Source of the DNA: Bryobacter sp964387685 | Lineage (GTDB): Bacteria; Acidobacteriota; Terriglobia; Bryobacterales; Bryobacteraceae | NCBI GenBank assembly: GCA_964387685.1 | Contig: CAYLXK010000011.1 | Location: forward strand, 1-64,000 | DNA: 64,000 bases | Direction of reading: 5' to 3' | Shown here: positions 49,390-57,917 of the stretch, piece after piece | How the letters are laid out: each line of letters begins with the position of its first letter | How positions within the stretch are numbered: the stretch's first letter is position 1 | The notes under the pieces: model-generated | The model's database searches: none | The model's input: the letters and a program-made list of their open reading frames with translations, nothing else | What the model was told of the DNA's origin: nothing | Translations under genes and position numbers: made by a program

Positions 49390-50157
49390 GTGGCCACATC
49401 TTCCCCGTTAAACCATAGCCCGGTCCAATACCTGATCCAGGCCCAAGGGATACAAGTCCGCTTCGGCGACTTTACGGCGCTCGCAGCGTTTGATCTCCTG
49501 CTCGCCCCTGGCGAGGTCTGCGCTCTCATCGGCCCCAACGGCGCAGGTAAGTCCACAGCCCTGAAAGCCCTCGCGGGGCTGGAAGCCGAAAGTGGCGGCA
49601 AGCTCCTGGTCCATGGCCAACGCCCCAAAGCCGCACCCCCTTCCTGGAAACGCCTCGTCGGCTTGCTGCCGGAACACCTCTCCCTCTTTGACGCCCTAAG
49701 CGTTGAGGAGCATCTTGTGTTGAGCGGCGATCTCTATGGCCTGCCACGAACAGAGACCCGGCGGCGCGCCGATGAGCTTCTCAGCCTTCTCGGATTACAG
49801 GAAGGAAAGTCCCGCTATGCCGCAGCGGCCTCCTATGGCATGCGTAAGAAGACGGCCCTCGCCCTTGCGCTGCTGCATGCGCCTCCACTCCTTCTCCTCG
49901 ACGAGCCTTTCGAAGGACTCGACCCCGCCAGTTGTGAAAACGTGCTCGCCCTCCTTTGCCGTGCCCGCGATCGCGGCGTCGGTATCGTCGTCAGCTCGCA
50001 CATGCTCATGCATGTGGAACGGCTAGCCACCCAGGTGCTCCTGCTCGATCGCGGCCGCGTCGCCTGGCGCGGTCAATCGCTTGCCCAAGGCGACCTGCAC
50101 GCTCGCTACCTGGAACTCATTACGGCCGCGCCGCTGCCCCCCTTGGCTTGGCTCTAG
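49390..50157 (+). CDS. ABC transporter ATP-binding protein
   Basis: A 255-residue ATPase of the drug/multicopper-export (NosF/CcmA-like) group. Walker A is GPNGAGKST near residues 50-58; Walker B is LLLLDEPFEGLDP; the H-loop is VSSHMLMHVE. The signature loop reads ASYGMRKK rather than LSGGQ, a variant shared with CcmA-like exporters. It starts with GTG at 49390 and its TAG stop is followed at once by the ATG of the membrane gene, so the two make an export or membrane-remodelling unit. Substrate unknown. Confidence 0.92.
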   Translation: MATSSPLNHSPVQYLIQAQGIQVRFGDFTALAAFDLLLAPGEVCALIGPNGAGKSTALKALAGLEAESGGKLLVHGQRPKAAPPSWKRLVGLLPEHLSLFDALSVEEHLVLSGDLYGLPRTETRRRADELLSLLGLQEGKSRYAAAASYGMRKKTALALALLHAPPLLLLDEPFEGLDPASCENVLALLCRARDRGVGIVVSSHMLMHVERLATQVLLLDRGRVAWRGQSLAQGDLHARYLELITAAPLPPLAWL

Positions 50158-51018
50158 ATGGCGCTGCTCCTAATGTTGCGCGCCATCCTTTGGGCCCTGG
50201 GCAAATCCGCCTGGCGCGACACGCGAAGCCTGGGTTCGGTTCAAGGCAATAACCTTTTCTACTTTGCCCTCCTGCTCACGGCCCAACCGGAAAGCGCGGC
50301 CTTCTTATGGTTCGTACTTGGGCTGCTGCTCCTGATTCCCGCCTTGGCCACCCCTCTCGCTAAAATTCCCGAAATGCGTCTGGCGCTTTGGCCATTGCCG
50401 CGCTGGGCGCAGCGGGCGCTTCGCCTCTTTTCGGTGCCGTCTTCTTCTGCCGCCCCTTGGTTGTGGCGGATGCCGACACTCGAAGCCCGCCAGCTCGCCC
50501 GCACCCTCGACGTCTGGATCGCCTTTCTCTTCGCGATTTCCGGCACTCTTTATCGCTTTCTCGCCCGCACGCCCGACCGCGCCGCACTGGACCTGCTCGC
50601 CCTCATCGTCGTCTTGAGCCTGGGCACGTTGACGCAGAATCTCTTCACGCTCGACGGACCCGCCCGGGCTCGCTGGCGCCTGTCCCCGCAACGCGGTTTC
50701 GTCGCCCTGTGGCGTAAGGGCCTGCCCGTCATCACGCTGGCCGTTCTGTTTACGCTCGCCCTGAATCCGCTGGCCGCCTTGGCCGCGATTCTTGCCTCCC
50801 TCGCCCTGGGGCATCACAACAGCGTTCTCCATCCCACCGATTCTCCGCCCTGGCGCTTTAGCTCGGGACGTTTTCTCCCCCACGGAATTCTTCAGGTCGT
50901 GGCCAACTTTGGCTGCGGAGTAGCGGTGGCGCGGGGCGATTGGGCTTTTCTCCTGGGCGCCGCGGGCGCCTATTTGCTTAGCCTGCTCCTCTACGGCTGG
51001 ATCTGGGAACGTGCTTAA
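50158..51018 (+). CDS. Membrane protein, probable ABC permease partner
   Basis: A 286-residue protein with about six predicted membrane segments (around residues 20-45, 50-65, 115-130, 140-155, 190-220 and 250-280) separated by Arg-rich cytoplasmic loops. No ABC2-permease motif is recognisable, but there is no gap between it and the ATPase gene, and the length fits a permease subunit. The N-terminus MALLLMLRAILWALGKSAWRD resembles ABC-2 permease starts. It contains no transmembrane cysteines or metal-binding motifs. Confidence 0.65.
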   Translation: MALLLMLRAILWALGKSAWRDTRSLGSVQGNNLFYFALLLTAQPESAAFLWFVLGLLLLIPALATPLAKIPEMRLALWPLPRWAQRALRLFSVPSSSAAPWLWRMPTLEARQLARTLDVWIAFLFAISGTLYRFLARTPDRAALDLLALIVVLSLGTLTQNLFTLDGPARARWRLSPQRGFVALWRKGLPVITLAVLFTLALNPLAALAAILASLALGHHNSVLHPTDSPPWRFSSGRFLPHGILQVVANFGCGVAVARGDWAFLLGAAGAYLLSLLLYGWIWERA

Positions 51019-51047
51019 TCCCCCCGCATCGTGAGCATTCTTTAAGG

Positions 51048-51076
51048 TTGTGCTTCGCCGCCGATGCTAATGTAAT
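51048..51076 (+). promoter_or_regulatory. Possible sigma-70 promoter of the two-component operon
   Basis: TTGTGC (51048-51053) and TGTAAT (51071-51076) are separated by 17 bases, four and five matches to the -35 and -10 consensus respectively. The predicted start of transcription would be near 51083, leaving a leader of only about 7 bases before the ATG at 51090, which also lacks a visible Shine-Dalgarno sequence; a nearly leaderless mRNA is possible. Confidence 0.4.
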
Positions 51077-51089
51077 GTGTTAATAACTC

Positions 51090-51788
51090 ATGCGAATCTT
51101 GGTTGTGGAAGACGAGAAACGGATCGCCGATTTTCTGGGGCGTGGTCTGGAGAGTGCAGGTTATTCGGTCGATATCGCCCCCGACGGGCAAACTGCGGTC
51201 GATCGGGTTCACCAATCGGACTACGACCTCATCACCCTCGACATGATGTTGCCCGATATGGATGGACTCAAGGTCCTTGAGCGCATCCGGAATCGCAAGG
51301 TCAACCCGCCCGTCTTGATCTTAAGTGCCCGCGGTGCCGTCGAGGATCGCGTCCGCGGTCTGGAGCTAGGCGCCGACGACTATCTGATTAAGCCTTTTGC
51401 CTTTGTGGAGTTGCTCGCGCGGGTCCGCGTCCTGCTTCGCCGCGGCCAGCCCACTCCGGAAAAGCTCATCGTCGGCGAACTCTCGCTCGATTGCATCCGC
51501 CGCAAAGTGGTTCGTTCCGGGGAAAACATCGACCTCGCGCCCAAAGAATTCTCCATTCTTGAGTACCTGATGCGCAATAAGGGCCGCCCGCTCAGCCGCA
51601 CCATGATCGTCGAACACGTGTGGGACATGGATTACGACGGCCTCACTAATATCGTCGATGTCTACATCCGGCACCTCCGTTCGAAAATCGACGACCGCTG
51701 GCCCACGAAGCTAATCCACACCGTCCGCGGCGTCGGCTATATGCTCGATTTGCCGGAAGCCCGCGCGGAAAAAACCGGCCATGCCTGA
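51090..51788 (+). CDS. OmpR/PhoB-type response regulator
   Basis: A 232-residue regulator. The receiver has the acidic pair Glu7-Asp8, phosphoacceptor Asp51 in LITLDMMLPDMDGL and the switch Lys in DDYLIKPFAF. The C-terminal winged helix spans about 128-222 (NIDLAPKEFSILEYLMRNKGRPLSRTMI broadly matches the OmpR recognition region). It should bind tandem DNA repeats after phosphorylation by the kinase encoded 26 bases downstream. Close in pattern to CusR/CopR-type regulators, but the genes that follow do not show metal-export functions. Confidence 0.93.
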   Translation: MRILVVEDEKRIADFLGRGLESAGYSVDIAPDGQTAVDRVHQSDYDLITLDMMLPDMDGLKVLERIRNRKVNPPVLILSARGAVEDRVRGLELGADDYLIKPFAFVELLARVRVLLRRGQPTPEKLIVGELSLDCIRRKVVRSGENIDLAPKEFSILEYLMRNKGRPLSRTMIVEHVWDMDYDGLTNIVDVYIRHLRSKIDDRWPTKLIHTVRGVGYMLDLPEARAEKTGHA

Positions 51789-51814
51789 GCGTGTATTGGC
51801 GTTAATCTAAGACC

Positions 51815-53323
51815 ATGCCCGATACCGGCGCAGGGCGAAACTTCCGTCTCTTCAAGGGTCTCCGTTTTCGCCTGGCCGTCAGTTACGCCATCTTTTTTGC
51901 CTTGCTTCTGGCCGGCCTGGGCTTCGTCCTGCGCGGCATGTTGACGAATGTCATCGAATCTGCCGTCGAGGGGCTCCTCGAAGAAGAATGGGCGGCCGTC
52001 AAAGGCTTTCTGCATGTCACCCCGCAGGGCACCGTGCAGTGGCGTTATGACCCCAACGACAAAGAAGAGGCCGCCATTGTCGAACGCCTCCGCTATGTCT
52101 ACGTCATCGCCAACCAGCGGGGCGAGGTACTGGAGAGTTCAGAACTATACCGCGACCTTGGCTTTGAAAGTCCGGCGGCCATTGCGGAAAGCCTTCGCTC
52201 CAGGCAACCCGTTTTCGTCGTTCGCCCTAATCTCCGCGGCGAACCCTTCATGATCCGCCGGGGCGCGCTGCGCGAGCAGAATCTGCTTTTCTTCGTGGCC
52301 TTGGGCCGTAGTTTCGGACCCAGCCAGCGTGTCATCGACCAGTTCAGCTTCAACTACTTCGCCACCTTGCCCTTCGTCGTCCTCACGACCGCCGCCTTTG
52401 GCTGGTTCTTCGCAGGCCGCGCCATGAAGCCCATCTCGGAAGTCGCCGCCCAGGCCGAAAAGGTCTCCGGCAGCAACCTCAAGCTGCGGGTGGCCTCCCG
52501 CGGCTCCGGAGACGAGCTGGACCATCTGGTTCGCAACTTCAACACCATGGTCGAACGCCTGGACGCAAGCTTCACCCAAATCCGGCAGTTCTCCACCGAC
52601 GTCTCCCACGAACTTCGCACGCCGGTTACCGTTGTCCGCGGGCAGTTGGAAGTGGCTCTGATGACCGCCACCAGCGAGGAAGAGCTTCGCACCGCCATCG
52701 AATCCGCCCTCGTCGATATCGACCGCCTCTCTAAAATCATCCGCGCCTTGCTTACCCTCGCCAAGGCCGAAAGCGGACAATTGGCTCTCTCCCTGCAAGA
52801 GGTCGACCTCGCCACGATGACCCGCGAGGTGGTGAGCGAGTTAGAGATCTCCGCCCTCGATAAAGGCCTTCAACTGGCTGTGAATACTCCCCGCTCCGCG
52901 CCCATTCTCGGAGACCGCCTCCAGATCGAGCGCCTTCTCTACAACCTCATCGACAACGCCATTAAATACACCCCCGTCGGCGGCAAGATTGAAGCCGAGG
53001 TGCGAAATCTACGGGCATCGGGCCAAGTGGTCCTCTCCGTTCGCGACAACGGCGTGGGCATCCCCCCGGAGCATCTGCCTCATCTCTTTGATCGCTTTTA
53101 CCGCGTGCCCGCCCGCGCTGGTGTCCCCGAGCGTGGCCTCGGTCTCGGCCTGAACTTCGTTTCCTGGATCGTAAAGGCGCACAATGGAGTAATCCAAGTC
53201 GAAAGCGAAGTGGACAAAGGCAGCAGCTTTATCGTGTCGTTCCCTCGCTTTTTGGAAGAGTCTCGGCCGGATACTACCAATGGAAATCTCACTCAGACAA
53301 CGGGAAGATATTCCCATACTTGA
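51815..53323 (+). CDS. Sensor histidine kinase
   Basis: A 502-residue kinase. TM1 is about residues 21-45; a periplasmic sensor of about 135 residues follows; TM2 is about 183-203; then HAMP, HisKA with the phosphorylated His in FSTDVSHELRTP, and HATPase with NLIDNAIKYTP, VRDNGVGIPPEHLPHLFDRFYR and GLGLNFV. The pattern is that of CusS/HK-type kinases for OmpR regulators. The last 14 codons, after FPRFLEE, overlap the next gene (a STAS protein) by 44 bases in another frame, so translation of the two is likely coupled and the tail is probably not conserved. Confidence 0.92.
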   Translation: MPDTGAGRNFRLFKGLRFRLAVSYAIFFALLLAGLGFVLRGMLTNVIESAVEGLLEEEWAAVKGFLHVTPQGTVQWRYDPNDKEEAAIVERLRYVYVIANQRGEVLESSELYRDLGFESPAAIAESLRSRQPVFVVRPNLRGEPFMIRRGALREQNLLFFVALGRSFGPSQRVIDQFSFNYFATLPFVVLTTAAFGWFFAGRAMKPISEVAAQAEKVSGSNLKLRVASRGSGDELDHLVRNFNTMVERLDASFTQIRQFSTDVSHELRTPVTVVRGQLEVALMTATSEEELRTAIESALVDIDRLSKIIRALLTLAKAESGQLALSLQEVDLATMTREVVSELEISALDKGLQLAVNTPRSAPILGDRLQIERLLYNLIDNAIKYTPVGGKIEAEVRNLRASGQVVLSVRDNGVGIPPEHLPHLFDRFYRVPARAGVPERGLGLGLNFVSWIVKAHNGVIQVESEVDKGSSFIVSFPRFLEESRPDTTNGNLTQTTGRYSHT

Positions 53324-53693
53324 ACTGCGCGGCTCCCTGATTGCCGGGGAACCCTGCCAGCAATTGCGCGAAAGGGTCACCGCCTTGCGCGACGCCGATC
53401 CGCGCGTGATCGTGGACCTGAGCCAGGTGGACTACATCGATTCCAGTGGCCTGGGCACCCTGGTCACCTGCTTCACCCTCCTCCAGCGCGCCGGTGGCGG
53501 TCTTCGCATCCTAAGCCCTTCCGAACGGGACATGGAGTTGATGGTGCTCACCAAGCTTGCAACGGTGTTCCAGGTCTTCGACGAGGAACAGGCCGCCGTC
53601 AATAGCTTTTTCGCCGAACGCGAGCTTAAGAAGTTCGACATTCTTAGCTTCGTCCAGGAGCAGCGGCGCATCAAAGAAGCCAAAGAAGAATGA
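53280..53693 (+). CDS. STAS domain protein (anti-sigma factor antagonist type)
   Basis: A 137-residue protein: a STAS domain (residues 1-105) with the phosphorylatable Ser predicted at Ser55 in YIDSSGLGTL, and a charged helical C-terminal extension of about 30 residues (FFAERELKKFDILSFVQEQRRIKEAKEE), which is absent from the STAS protein at 15051. It starts 44 bases inside the histidine kinase gene and ends with an ATGA overlap onto the thioredoxin-fold gene. No partner kinase or phosphatase gene is beside it, so it may serve the RsbW-like ATPase encoded in the 13-15 kb block or another one elsewhere. Confidence 0.88.
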   Translation: MEISLRQREDIPILELRGSLIAGEPCQQLRERVTALRDADPRVIVDLSQVDYIDSSGLGTLVTCFTLLQRAGGGLRILSPSERDMELMVLTKLATVFQVFDEEQAAVNSFFAERELKKFDILSFVQEQRRIKEAKEE

Positions 53694-54136
53694 TCCGCGC
53701 CGGCGAAATCCCTCCACCCTTTACGCTCACCGCGCTGGACGGTACGCCGCGAAGCCTGACTTCCCTGCTCGGCGGGCAAGGCGTGGCTCTCTGCTTCTTC
53801 AAGATTTCCTGTCCCACCTGCCAGTTCGCCCTCCCCTATTTGGGCCGGGCCGCCGCCTCGGGCGCACGCATCGTAGCCGTCTCGCAGGACAATCCGGAAC
53901 TCACCCAGCTCTTCGAGCAAAAGTTCCACTCCTCCCTCGATTACCTGCTGGACCGCGCCCAGGATGGCTATCCCGTCAGCAACGCCTTTGGCATCGAGTA
54001 TGTACCCACTACTTTCGTGCTCAGCCCCCAGGGCCGCGTCCTCGAGGTGATTCATGGCTTCGACAAAGAAGCCTTCGAGAGCCTCGGCGTCGTGTTTACC
54101 GAAGCCGACCGCGTGCCCCTCCATAAGCCCGGTTGA
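53690..54136 (+). CDS. Thioredoxin-fold (TlpA/AhpC-TSA-like) protein
   Basis: A 148-residue redoxin with the active-site pair Cys41-Pro-Thr-Cys44 in FFKISCPTCQF. The start IRAGEIPPPFTLTALDGTPRSLTSL is typical of AhpC/TSA and TlpA-type domains. There is no signal peptide, so it would act in the cytoplasm as a peroxide- or disulfide-reducing protein. It begins in the stop of the STAS gene (ATGA). It could report redox state to the adjacent signalling proteins, but nothing in the sequence shows this. Confidence 0.87.
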   Translation: MIRAGEIPPPFTLTALDGTPRSLTSLLGGQGVALCFFKISCPTCQFALPYLGRAAASGARIVAVSQDNPELTQLFEQKFHSSLDYLLDRAQDGYPVSNAFGIEYVPTTFVLSPQGRVLEVIHGFDKEAFESLGVVFTEADRVPLHKPG

Positions 54137-54217
54137 GGCAGCAAGAACTAGGCGCCCGGGCGGCGTCTGCCTTACTTGGCCAAGAATATCTGCGAAACTG
54201 AAGTTTCCGGTCTTTCT

Positions 54218-54718
54218 ATGGCTCTCATCAACCAGATTTTCTCCAACGCCACGGCCGTGGCGAAAGGTATGGCGGTTACCTTTCAGGAAATGCTCCAACC
54301 GACCGTCACGGAAGACTATCCCGACGCCCCGCCGATTTTCCAGGAACGCTTCCGCGGAGTGCATGTCCTGCAACGGGACGAGAATGGCCTCGAAAAATGC
54401 GTCGGTTGCTTTCTCTGTGCCGCCGCCTGCCCCTCTAATTGCATCTATATCGAAGCCGCAGAAAACACCGAGCACGGCCGCATCAGCGGAGGAGAGCGCT
54501 ACGCCAGCGTCTACAACATCGATTACTCGCGCTGCATTTTTTGCGGCTACTGCGTCGAGGCCTGCCCCACGGACGCCATCACCCACGGCCACGATTTTGA
54601 AATCGCCAGCTTCAACACCTCCACATTGATTTATCGTAAAGAGCAGCTCCTTACTCCCCTGCCCCCCGACTTCAAACCCCTCATCGTACCCGCCGCCGAT
54701 GCGTCCGGCGCTCACTAG
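54218..54718 (+). CDS. NuoI-like 2[4Fe-4S] ferredoxin (complex I subunit I type)
   Basis: A 166-residue protein from ATG 54218; a TTG at 54176 would add 14 residues. Two four-cysteine motifs, Cys61-x2-Cys64-x2-Cys67-x3-Cys71-Pro and Cys106-x2-Cys109-x2-Cys112-x3-Cys116-Pro, flank an approximately 30-residue spacer, the arrangement of NuoI/TYKY that carries clusters N6a and N6b. The N-terminal amphipathic segment before VLQRDENGLEKCVGC also fits. No other nuo gene is here, so it is either a separately encoded complex I subunit or a ferredoxin for another enzyme. Confidence 0.85.
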   Translation: MALINQIFSNATAVAKGMAVTFQEMLQPTVTEDYPDAPPIFQERFRGVHVLQRDENGLEKCVGCFLCAAACPSNCIYIEAAENTEHGRISGGERYASVYNIDYSRCIFCGYCVEACPTDAITHGHDFEIASFNTSTLIYRKEQLLTPLPPDFKPLIVPAADASGAH

Positions 54719-54745
54719 CCAACGCCGCCGTATGCCGTCGCTCTC

Positions 54746-56698
54746 ATGAATTCCTTGCGCGCCGATTCCCTGGTCGAGCGCCGGCGCTGCCAGAATTTCG
54801 AGGCGTCCTCCCGCCTGGAGTGGCTGGACACCAATTCCGCCGGCCTCTATGCCTTGGGCACGGTCTGCGGCGTCCGTACCCGCCGCTACCATGGCTTGCT
54901 GAACGGGCCCGCGCGTCCCGGCGCCCCATCCCGCGTCTGGTTGAAGGGTCTCGAAGAGACTCTCCAGCTTGGCGGCCAACGCTTTCTGTTCCACACCCAG
55001 CATTACGACGGCGTCGTTACGCCCAAGGGCTACGAGCACCTGGAAGAGTTTCGCCTCGCCCCCCACCCGCAATGGCTTTACCGCGTCGAAGAATCCTCCT
55101 TCACGCGGGAGTTCTTCTTGGTGGAGGGCCTGCCCCTTGCCCTCGTGCGCTATTGCTGCTCGGACGACGCCCACCTGGAGGTGCGTCCCCTCGTCTCCGG
55201 CACCCACCACCACTCGCTCCTGCGCTACGAACACGAGGCGCCCTTTCGCGCCCAGCACACCTGGGATCTCGTGACCCTGCAGGGCCAGGATGGCGATCTT
55301 TTTCTCCGCAGCGACGCTAGCGATTTCGTGCCGGCGCCGGACTGGTACTTCCGCTTCGTCTATGAGGAGGAAAGGGCCCGGGGCCTCGATTTTCGTGAGG
55401 ATCTCTGGTCTCCCGGCATCTTGCGCTTCGCCCTCCGCGCCGATACGTGGACTTACTTTGCCGCTGGTCTTGAAGACTTCGGGCCTCTAGATCCCTTGCG
55501 CTTGCTTGGCTGGTATGAAGCCAAGGCGGCACAGTTCCCGTCCCCCCACACCCCCCTCGACCGTCTCGGCAATGCTGCCCGCCATTTCGACTTCCTCCGC
55601 GGCGCCCAACGCAGCGTCATTGCCGGCTACCCCTGGTTCACCGATTGGGGCCGCGATTCCTTCATCGCCCTGCCCGGCATCTATCTTGCCGCCGGGCGTT
55701 TGGACGAAGCCGCCGAAGTCGTCTCCGCCTTCCTGGCCCAAAGCCGCGACGGCTTGATTCCGAACCGCATCACCGACGACGGCGCAACCCCGGATTACAA
55801 CAGCATCGACGCCACCCTCTGGCTCTTCATCGCCGTTTGGCAATGGCTCGAATGCGGCGGCGACCGTCGCCGTTTCCACGATAGCTTCTTCCCCCCCATG
55901 CGGGAAATCCTCTTTCGCCTCGAGCAAGGCACCCTCTTTGAGATACACGCCGACCCCGTGGACGGCCTCTTAAACGCCGGCTCCGCCGACACGCAACTTA
56001 CCTGGATGGACGCTCGCGTTCGCGGAGTGCCCGTCACTCCCCGCTCCGGTAAAGCGGTCGAGATTAACGCGCTCTGGTACAACGCCTTGCGCCTGATGAC
56101 CGACTGGTCGCGCGAACGCGGCGAGTTTCCCACCGAAAAGCGGCTGGGCGTTTTAGCCAATCGCGCCATTAGCGGCTTCACCAACCTCTTTTGGAACCCG
56201 GCCCGCCAGTGCCTCTTCGACGTCATCCACTCCACCGGCCGCGACGAAAGTCTCCGCCCCAACCAACTCTTCGCCTTAAGCCTTCCCTACCCGCTGGTGA
56301 TCCGCAGCAAAGGCGAGCAGATCCTGACCTGCGTCGAGACGCACCTCCTCACGCCCTACGGCCTCCGCACTCTCTCGCCCCAAGATCCCCGCTTTCAAGG
56401 CCGCTACGAAGGCGGGCCGGACCAGCGGGACGCCGCCTATCACCAGGGCACGGTCTGGCCTTGGCTAATGGGCCCCTACGTCCGGGCTTGTCTGCGTGTG
56501 CGCGGTCGCTCTGCGCACGAGATTGCCCGTTGCCGTGCTTTACTGGATCCTCTGCTCGCCTCGCTTGAAGAAGCTTGCCTAGGCCAGATCTCCGAGGTTT
56601 ATGACGGGAATCCTCTCCATCGCCCCGGCGGCACCCCCGCCCAAGCATGGAGCGTCGCCGAGCTCCGCTGGCTGCTAGCCAAAGAATTGACGGGCTAA
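54746..56698 (+). CDS. Glycogen debranching enzyme (amylo-alpha-1,6-glucosidase)
   Basis: A 650-residue GH133-type enzyme. The N-terminal domain (about 20-240) begins with SRLEWLDTNSAGLYALGTVCGVRTRRYHGLL, characteristic of bacterial/archaeal debranching enzymes, and the C-terminal (alpha/alpha)6 catalytic domain (about 275-645) includes AGYPWFTDWGRDSFIALPG with the catalytic acids. It removes alpha-1,6 branches in glycogen in the cytoplasm. No other glycogen gene is adjacent. The 6-base gap to the next gene suggests co-transcription with the MFS transporter. Confidence 0.93.
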   Translation: MNSLRADSLVERRRCQNFEASSRLEWLDTNSAGLYALGTVCGVRTRRYHGLLNGPARPGAPSRVWLKGLEETLQLGGQRFLFHTQHYDGVVTPKGYEHLEEFRLAPHPQWLYRVEESSFTREFFLVEGLPLALVRYCCSDDAHLEVRPLVSGTHHHSLLRYEHEAPFRAQHTWDLVTLQGQDGDLFLRSDASDFVPAPDWYFRFVYEEERARGLDFREDLWSPGILRFALRADTWTYFAAGLEDFGPLDPLRLLGWYEAKAAQFPSPHTPLDRLGNAARHFDFLRGAQRSVIAGYPWFTDWGRDSFIALPGIYLAAGRLDEAAEVVSAFLAQSRDGLIPNRITDDGATPDYNSIDATLWLFIAVWQWLECGGDRRRFHDSFFPPMREILFRLEQGTLFEIHADPVDGLLNAGSADTQLTWMDARVRGVPVTPRSGKAVEINALWYNALRLMTDWSRERGEFPTEKRLGVLANRAISGFTNLFWNPARQCLFDVIHSTGRDESLRPNQLFALSLPYPLVIRSKGEQILTCVETHLLTPYGLRTLSPQDPRFQGRYEGGPDQRDAAYHQGTVWPWLMGPYVRACLRVRGRSAHEIARCRALLDPLLASLEEACLGQISEVYDGNPLHRPGGTPAQAWSVAELRWLLAKELTG

Positions 56699-56704
56699 TA
56701 CATC

Positions 56705-57910
56705 GTGTCGCCTCAAACCGCCACCACGCCTAATCCCACGAACCGTGCCCTCGTCATCGTCTTCGCCACGATCTTCCTTGACGTCCTTGGCTTGGGCGTC
56801 CTCATTCCCGTCCTTCCCTACTACGCGCGCCAGTTCAATACTGACGCGGCCACCGTCGGCTGGCTCAGCGTCGCCTTCTCGGCCGCTCAGTTCTTCTCCA
56901 GCCCTTTTCTGGGGGCCCTCAGCGACCGCATTGGCCGCCGCCCTGTCATCCTGGGCAACATCCTCGGCTCGGCCTTTGCCTACTTCCTCTTCGGCTGGGC
57001 CAACACCCTCTGGCTGCTGATGGGCGCGCGTGTTCTCGAAGGCATTACCGGCGGCAGCATCTCCAGCGCCCAGGCCTACATCGCCGACGTCACCCCGCCC
57101 GCCGAGCGCATGAAGCGCTTCGGCCTCATCGGCGCCGTCTTCGGTCTCGGCTTCATTCTTGGCCCCGCCTTTGGCGGCTTCTTAAGCAAGATCAGCCTCG
57201 CCGCCCCCGCTTACGCGGCGGGTACCCTCTGCCTGCTCGCCGCAATCTTTGGCTACTTCTTCCTTCCCGAGAGCCTCCCCCTCGAAAGGCGCCGCACTGC
57301 ACCGATTACCCTCGCCGATTTCAACCCCTTCACGAGAATCTTCGACGCCGTCTCCCGCCCCGCCATTCGTTCCATCCTGGCTTCCATCTTTCTCGTTAAC
57401 GTCGCCTTCAGCGGCCTCCAGTCCAATTTCGCGGTCTTCACCCTCACCCGCTTCAACATGGGCCCCAGCGAAAACGCCTACATCTTCGTCTACATCGGCG
57501 CGCTCAGCATTTTTATGCAAGGCGTCGTGGTTCGCCGGATGCCCAAGACCTGGAACCCCATGATCGTCTCCGGCGTCGGCCTCACTCTCATGGCCTTCGG
57601 CTTCTACGCGATCTCGCTCACCCAAAAGCCCTGGCACCTCTTCCCCGCCATCGCCATCCTCGCTTTCGGCAACGGCGTCGCGGCCCCAACACTCACCTCG
57701 CTGGTCTCCCGCCGCGTTGGGGAACACGAGCAGGGTTCCATCCTCGGCAGCACCCAAGCCATCATCAGCGCTACCCGCGTCGTCGGCCCACTTTTTGCCG
57801 GTTACGCTTTTGACGCCCTCGGCAGCGGTTCCCCCTATTGGTCCGGCTCCCTCATGACGGTCCTCGCCGTCGCCATCGTTTTACGCGCTCGAAACTTTCG
57901 CGGCGCATAA
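56705..57910 (+). CDS. MFS transporter, TetA-like drug:H+ antiporter family
   Basis: A 401-residue major facilitator with 12 predicted segments. TM1 carries IFLDVLGLGVLIPVLPYY and the TM2-3 loop is GALSDRIGRRPVI, the motif A pattern of tetracycline-type exporters. The family exports drugs and other small molecules; the actual substrate is unknown and I make no resistance claim. The start is GTG at 56705, and codon use is strongly C-ending. Confidence 0.88.
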   Translation: MSPQTATTPNPTNRALVIVFATIFLDVLGLGVLIPVLPYYARQFNTDAATVGWLSVAFSAAQFFSSPFLGALSDRIGRRPVILGNILGSAFAYFLFGWANTLWLLMGARVLEGITGGSISSAQAYIADVTPPAERMKRFGLIGAVFGLGFILGPAFGGFLSKISLAAPAYAAGTLCLLAAIFGYFFLPESLPLERRRTAPITLADFNPFTRIFDAVSRPAIRSILASIFLVNVAFSGLQSNFAVFTLTRFNMGPSENAYIFVYIGALSIFMQGVVVRRMPKTWNPMIVSGVGLTLMAFGFYAISLTQKPWHLFPAIAILAFGNGVAAPTLTSLVSRRVGEHEQGSILGSTQAIISATRVVGPLFAGYAFDALGSGSPYWSGSLMTVLAVAIVLRARNFRGA

Positions 57911-57917
57911 TCACTTT

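Noticed and set aside
53432..55258. A 608-codon open frame on the minus strand
   Set aside because: It lies opposite four well-supported genes (STAS, redoxin, NuoI-like, debranching enzyme). C-ending codons on the plus strand keep the opposite frame open, and the translation is Gly/Ala/Glu-rich with no recognisable domain.
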